A stretch of 64,000 nt of DNA, taken from the NCBI GenBank assembly GCA_018242205.1, contig JAFECJ010000002.1, forward strand, positions 1-64,000, written 5' to 3'. The translations under genes and the position numbers were made by a program. The number at the start of each line of letters is the position of its first letter. The stretch's first letter is position 1. The notes beneath the pieces are model-generated. The model was not told the DNA's origin, ran no database searches, and worked only from the letters and a program-made list of their open reading frames with translations. Shown piece by piece: positions 63,672-64,000 of the stretch. The stretch is from Pseudomonadota bacterium (GTDB taxonomy: Bacteria > Pseudomonadota > Alphaproteobacteria > Rhizobiales > Xanthobacteraceae).

Positions 63672-64000
63672 CTAGGGCGCGACGGTGAAGCTGAAGGTGC
63701 CCTGGGTGCGGTGCGTATCGACCGACAGCACCTTCCAGTTCACCTTGTAGACACCGGCCTTGAGGCTCTTCAGCTTGACCTTGAGTTCGGCAGTGTTGTC
63801 GGCAGCGCCTTCGGCCTTGCCGTCCTGCACCGCCGTGCCCTTGGCGTCCTGCACCACGATCGAGGAGAACTTCGGCTCGATCGCTTCAGTAAACCAGAGC
63901 GACACTTCGTGCGGCGCCTGAGTGAGCCTGGTACCGGCCGCAGGCTGGGCATGATCGAGATGGGCGTGCGCCAGCGCGGCAGCGGGCAGCAGCGACAACC
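63672..64000 (-). CDS. copC: CopC-domain periplasmic copper-binding protein (partial, runs off the right edge)
   Basis: The C-terminal 108-110 residues of a CopC/YobA-type copper-binding beta-barrel. The visible part opens in the end of a signal peptide (AAALAHAHLDHAQPAAGTRL, mature N-terminal histidine after ALA). It has the metal-site pattern PHEVSLWFTEAIEP and the end LSVDTHRTQGTFSFTVAP, with its His of the Cu(II) site. The real start lies beyond position 64000; the in-frame TTG at 63998 is not taken as a start. Together with copD it forms a copper-handling operon. Confidence 0.88.
   Translation of the reverse strand, partial: LSLLPAAALAHAHLDHAQPAAGTRLTQAPHEVSLWFTEAIEPKFSSIVVQDAKGTAVQDGKAEGAADNTAELKVKLKSLKAGVYKVNWKVLSVDTHRTQGTFSFTVAP

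Overview
The window is a gene-dense, GC-rich chromosomal stretch from an alphaproteobacterium, most likely a member of the Hyphomicrobiales (Rhizobiales) in the broad Bradyrhizobium/Xanthobacteraceae neighbourhood. The evidence is the tig-clpP-clpX-lon and nuoA-N blocks, type I and type II glutamine synthetases together with a DUF2735 protein, RNase J, and small alphaproteobacterial families (DUF2842, DUF1467, DUF3175). Genus and species cannot be read from sequence alone. No insertion sequence, prophage, CRISPR array or replication origin was seen.

Layout. 0.3-11.4 kb holds mixed housekeeping and metabolic genes: a TRIC-like membrane protein, heme A synthase, two crotonases, a D-Ala-D-Ala dipeptidase-like protein, O-acetylhomoserine sulfhydrylase, a LysR regulator divergent from an AhpD-like gene, and a thioesterase. 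11.4-18.2 kb carries rplM-rpsI with promoter and terminator, two membrane GGDEF proteins, and a minus-strand operon of RNA-modification enzymes (Methyltransf_32, RsmC-like, RsuA-like). 18.2-23.1 kb is a nitrogen block: glnII, a DUF2735 gene, glutaminase, glnA and glnB. Its control regions show sigma-54 elements and NtrC-like TGC-N11-GCA sites. 23.2-32.4 kb has nnr, a CVNH-domain secreted protein, tRNA-Leu, and tig-clpP-clpX-lon with RpoH-like promoters.

32.4-41.8 kb is the most variable part. It holds a repeat-containing secreted protein divergent from a response regulator/histidine kinase/cupredoxin operon, tRNA-Val overlapped by an MFS gene, pepT, a CGNR regulator divergent from an alpha/beta hydrolase, a second hydrolase, a chimeric pepT/tctC-type gene remnant and an orphan gene. 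It separates lon from the HU gene, tRNA-Asp and the nuo operon.

43.6-58.9 kb is the complete 14-gene respiratory complex I operon. It is interrupted by a DHCW-motif cupin (between nuoB and nuoC) and a DUF3291 gene (between nuoF and nuoG), and NuoL has a histidine-rich insert. birA, RNase J, methylmalonyl-CoA epimerase and a DUF1467 protein follow. The right edge carries copD and a partial copC on the minus strand, with a possible translationally coupled small gene behind copD.

I found no clear new multi-gene system. The best candidates for a second look are the chimeric pepT/tctC ORF with its 56-nt duplication, the divergent sigma-54/NtrC region of glnII/DUF2735, the accessory genes and His-rich loop in the nuo operon, and the two-component/cupredoxin module beside the DPT/NSIP-repeat protein.
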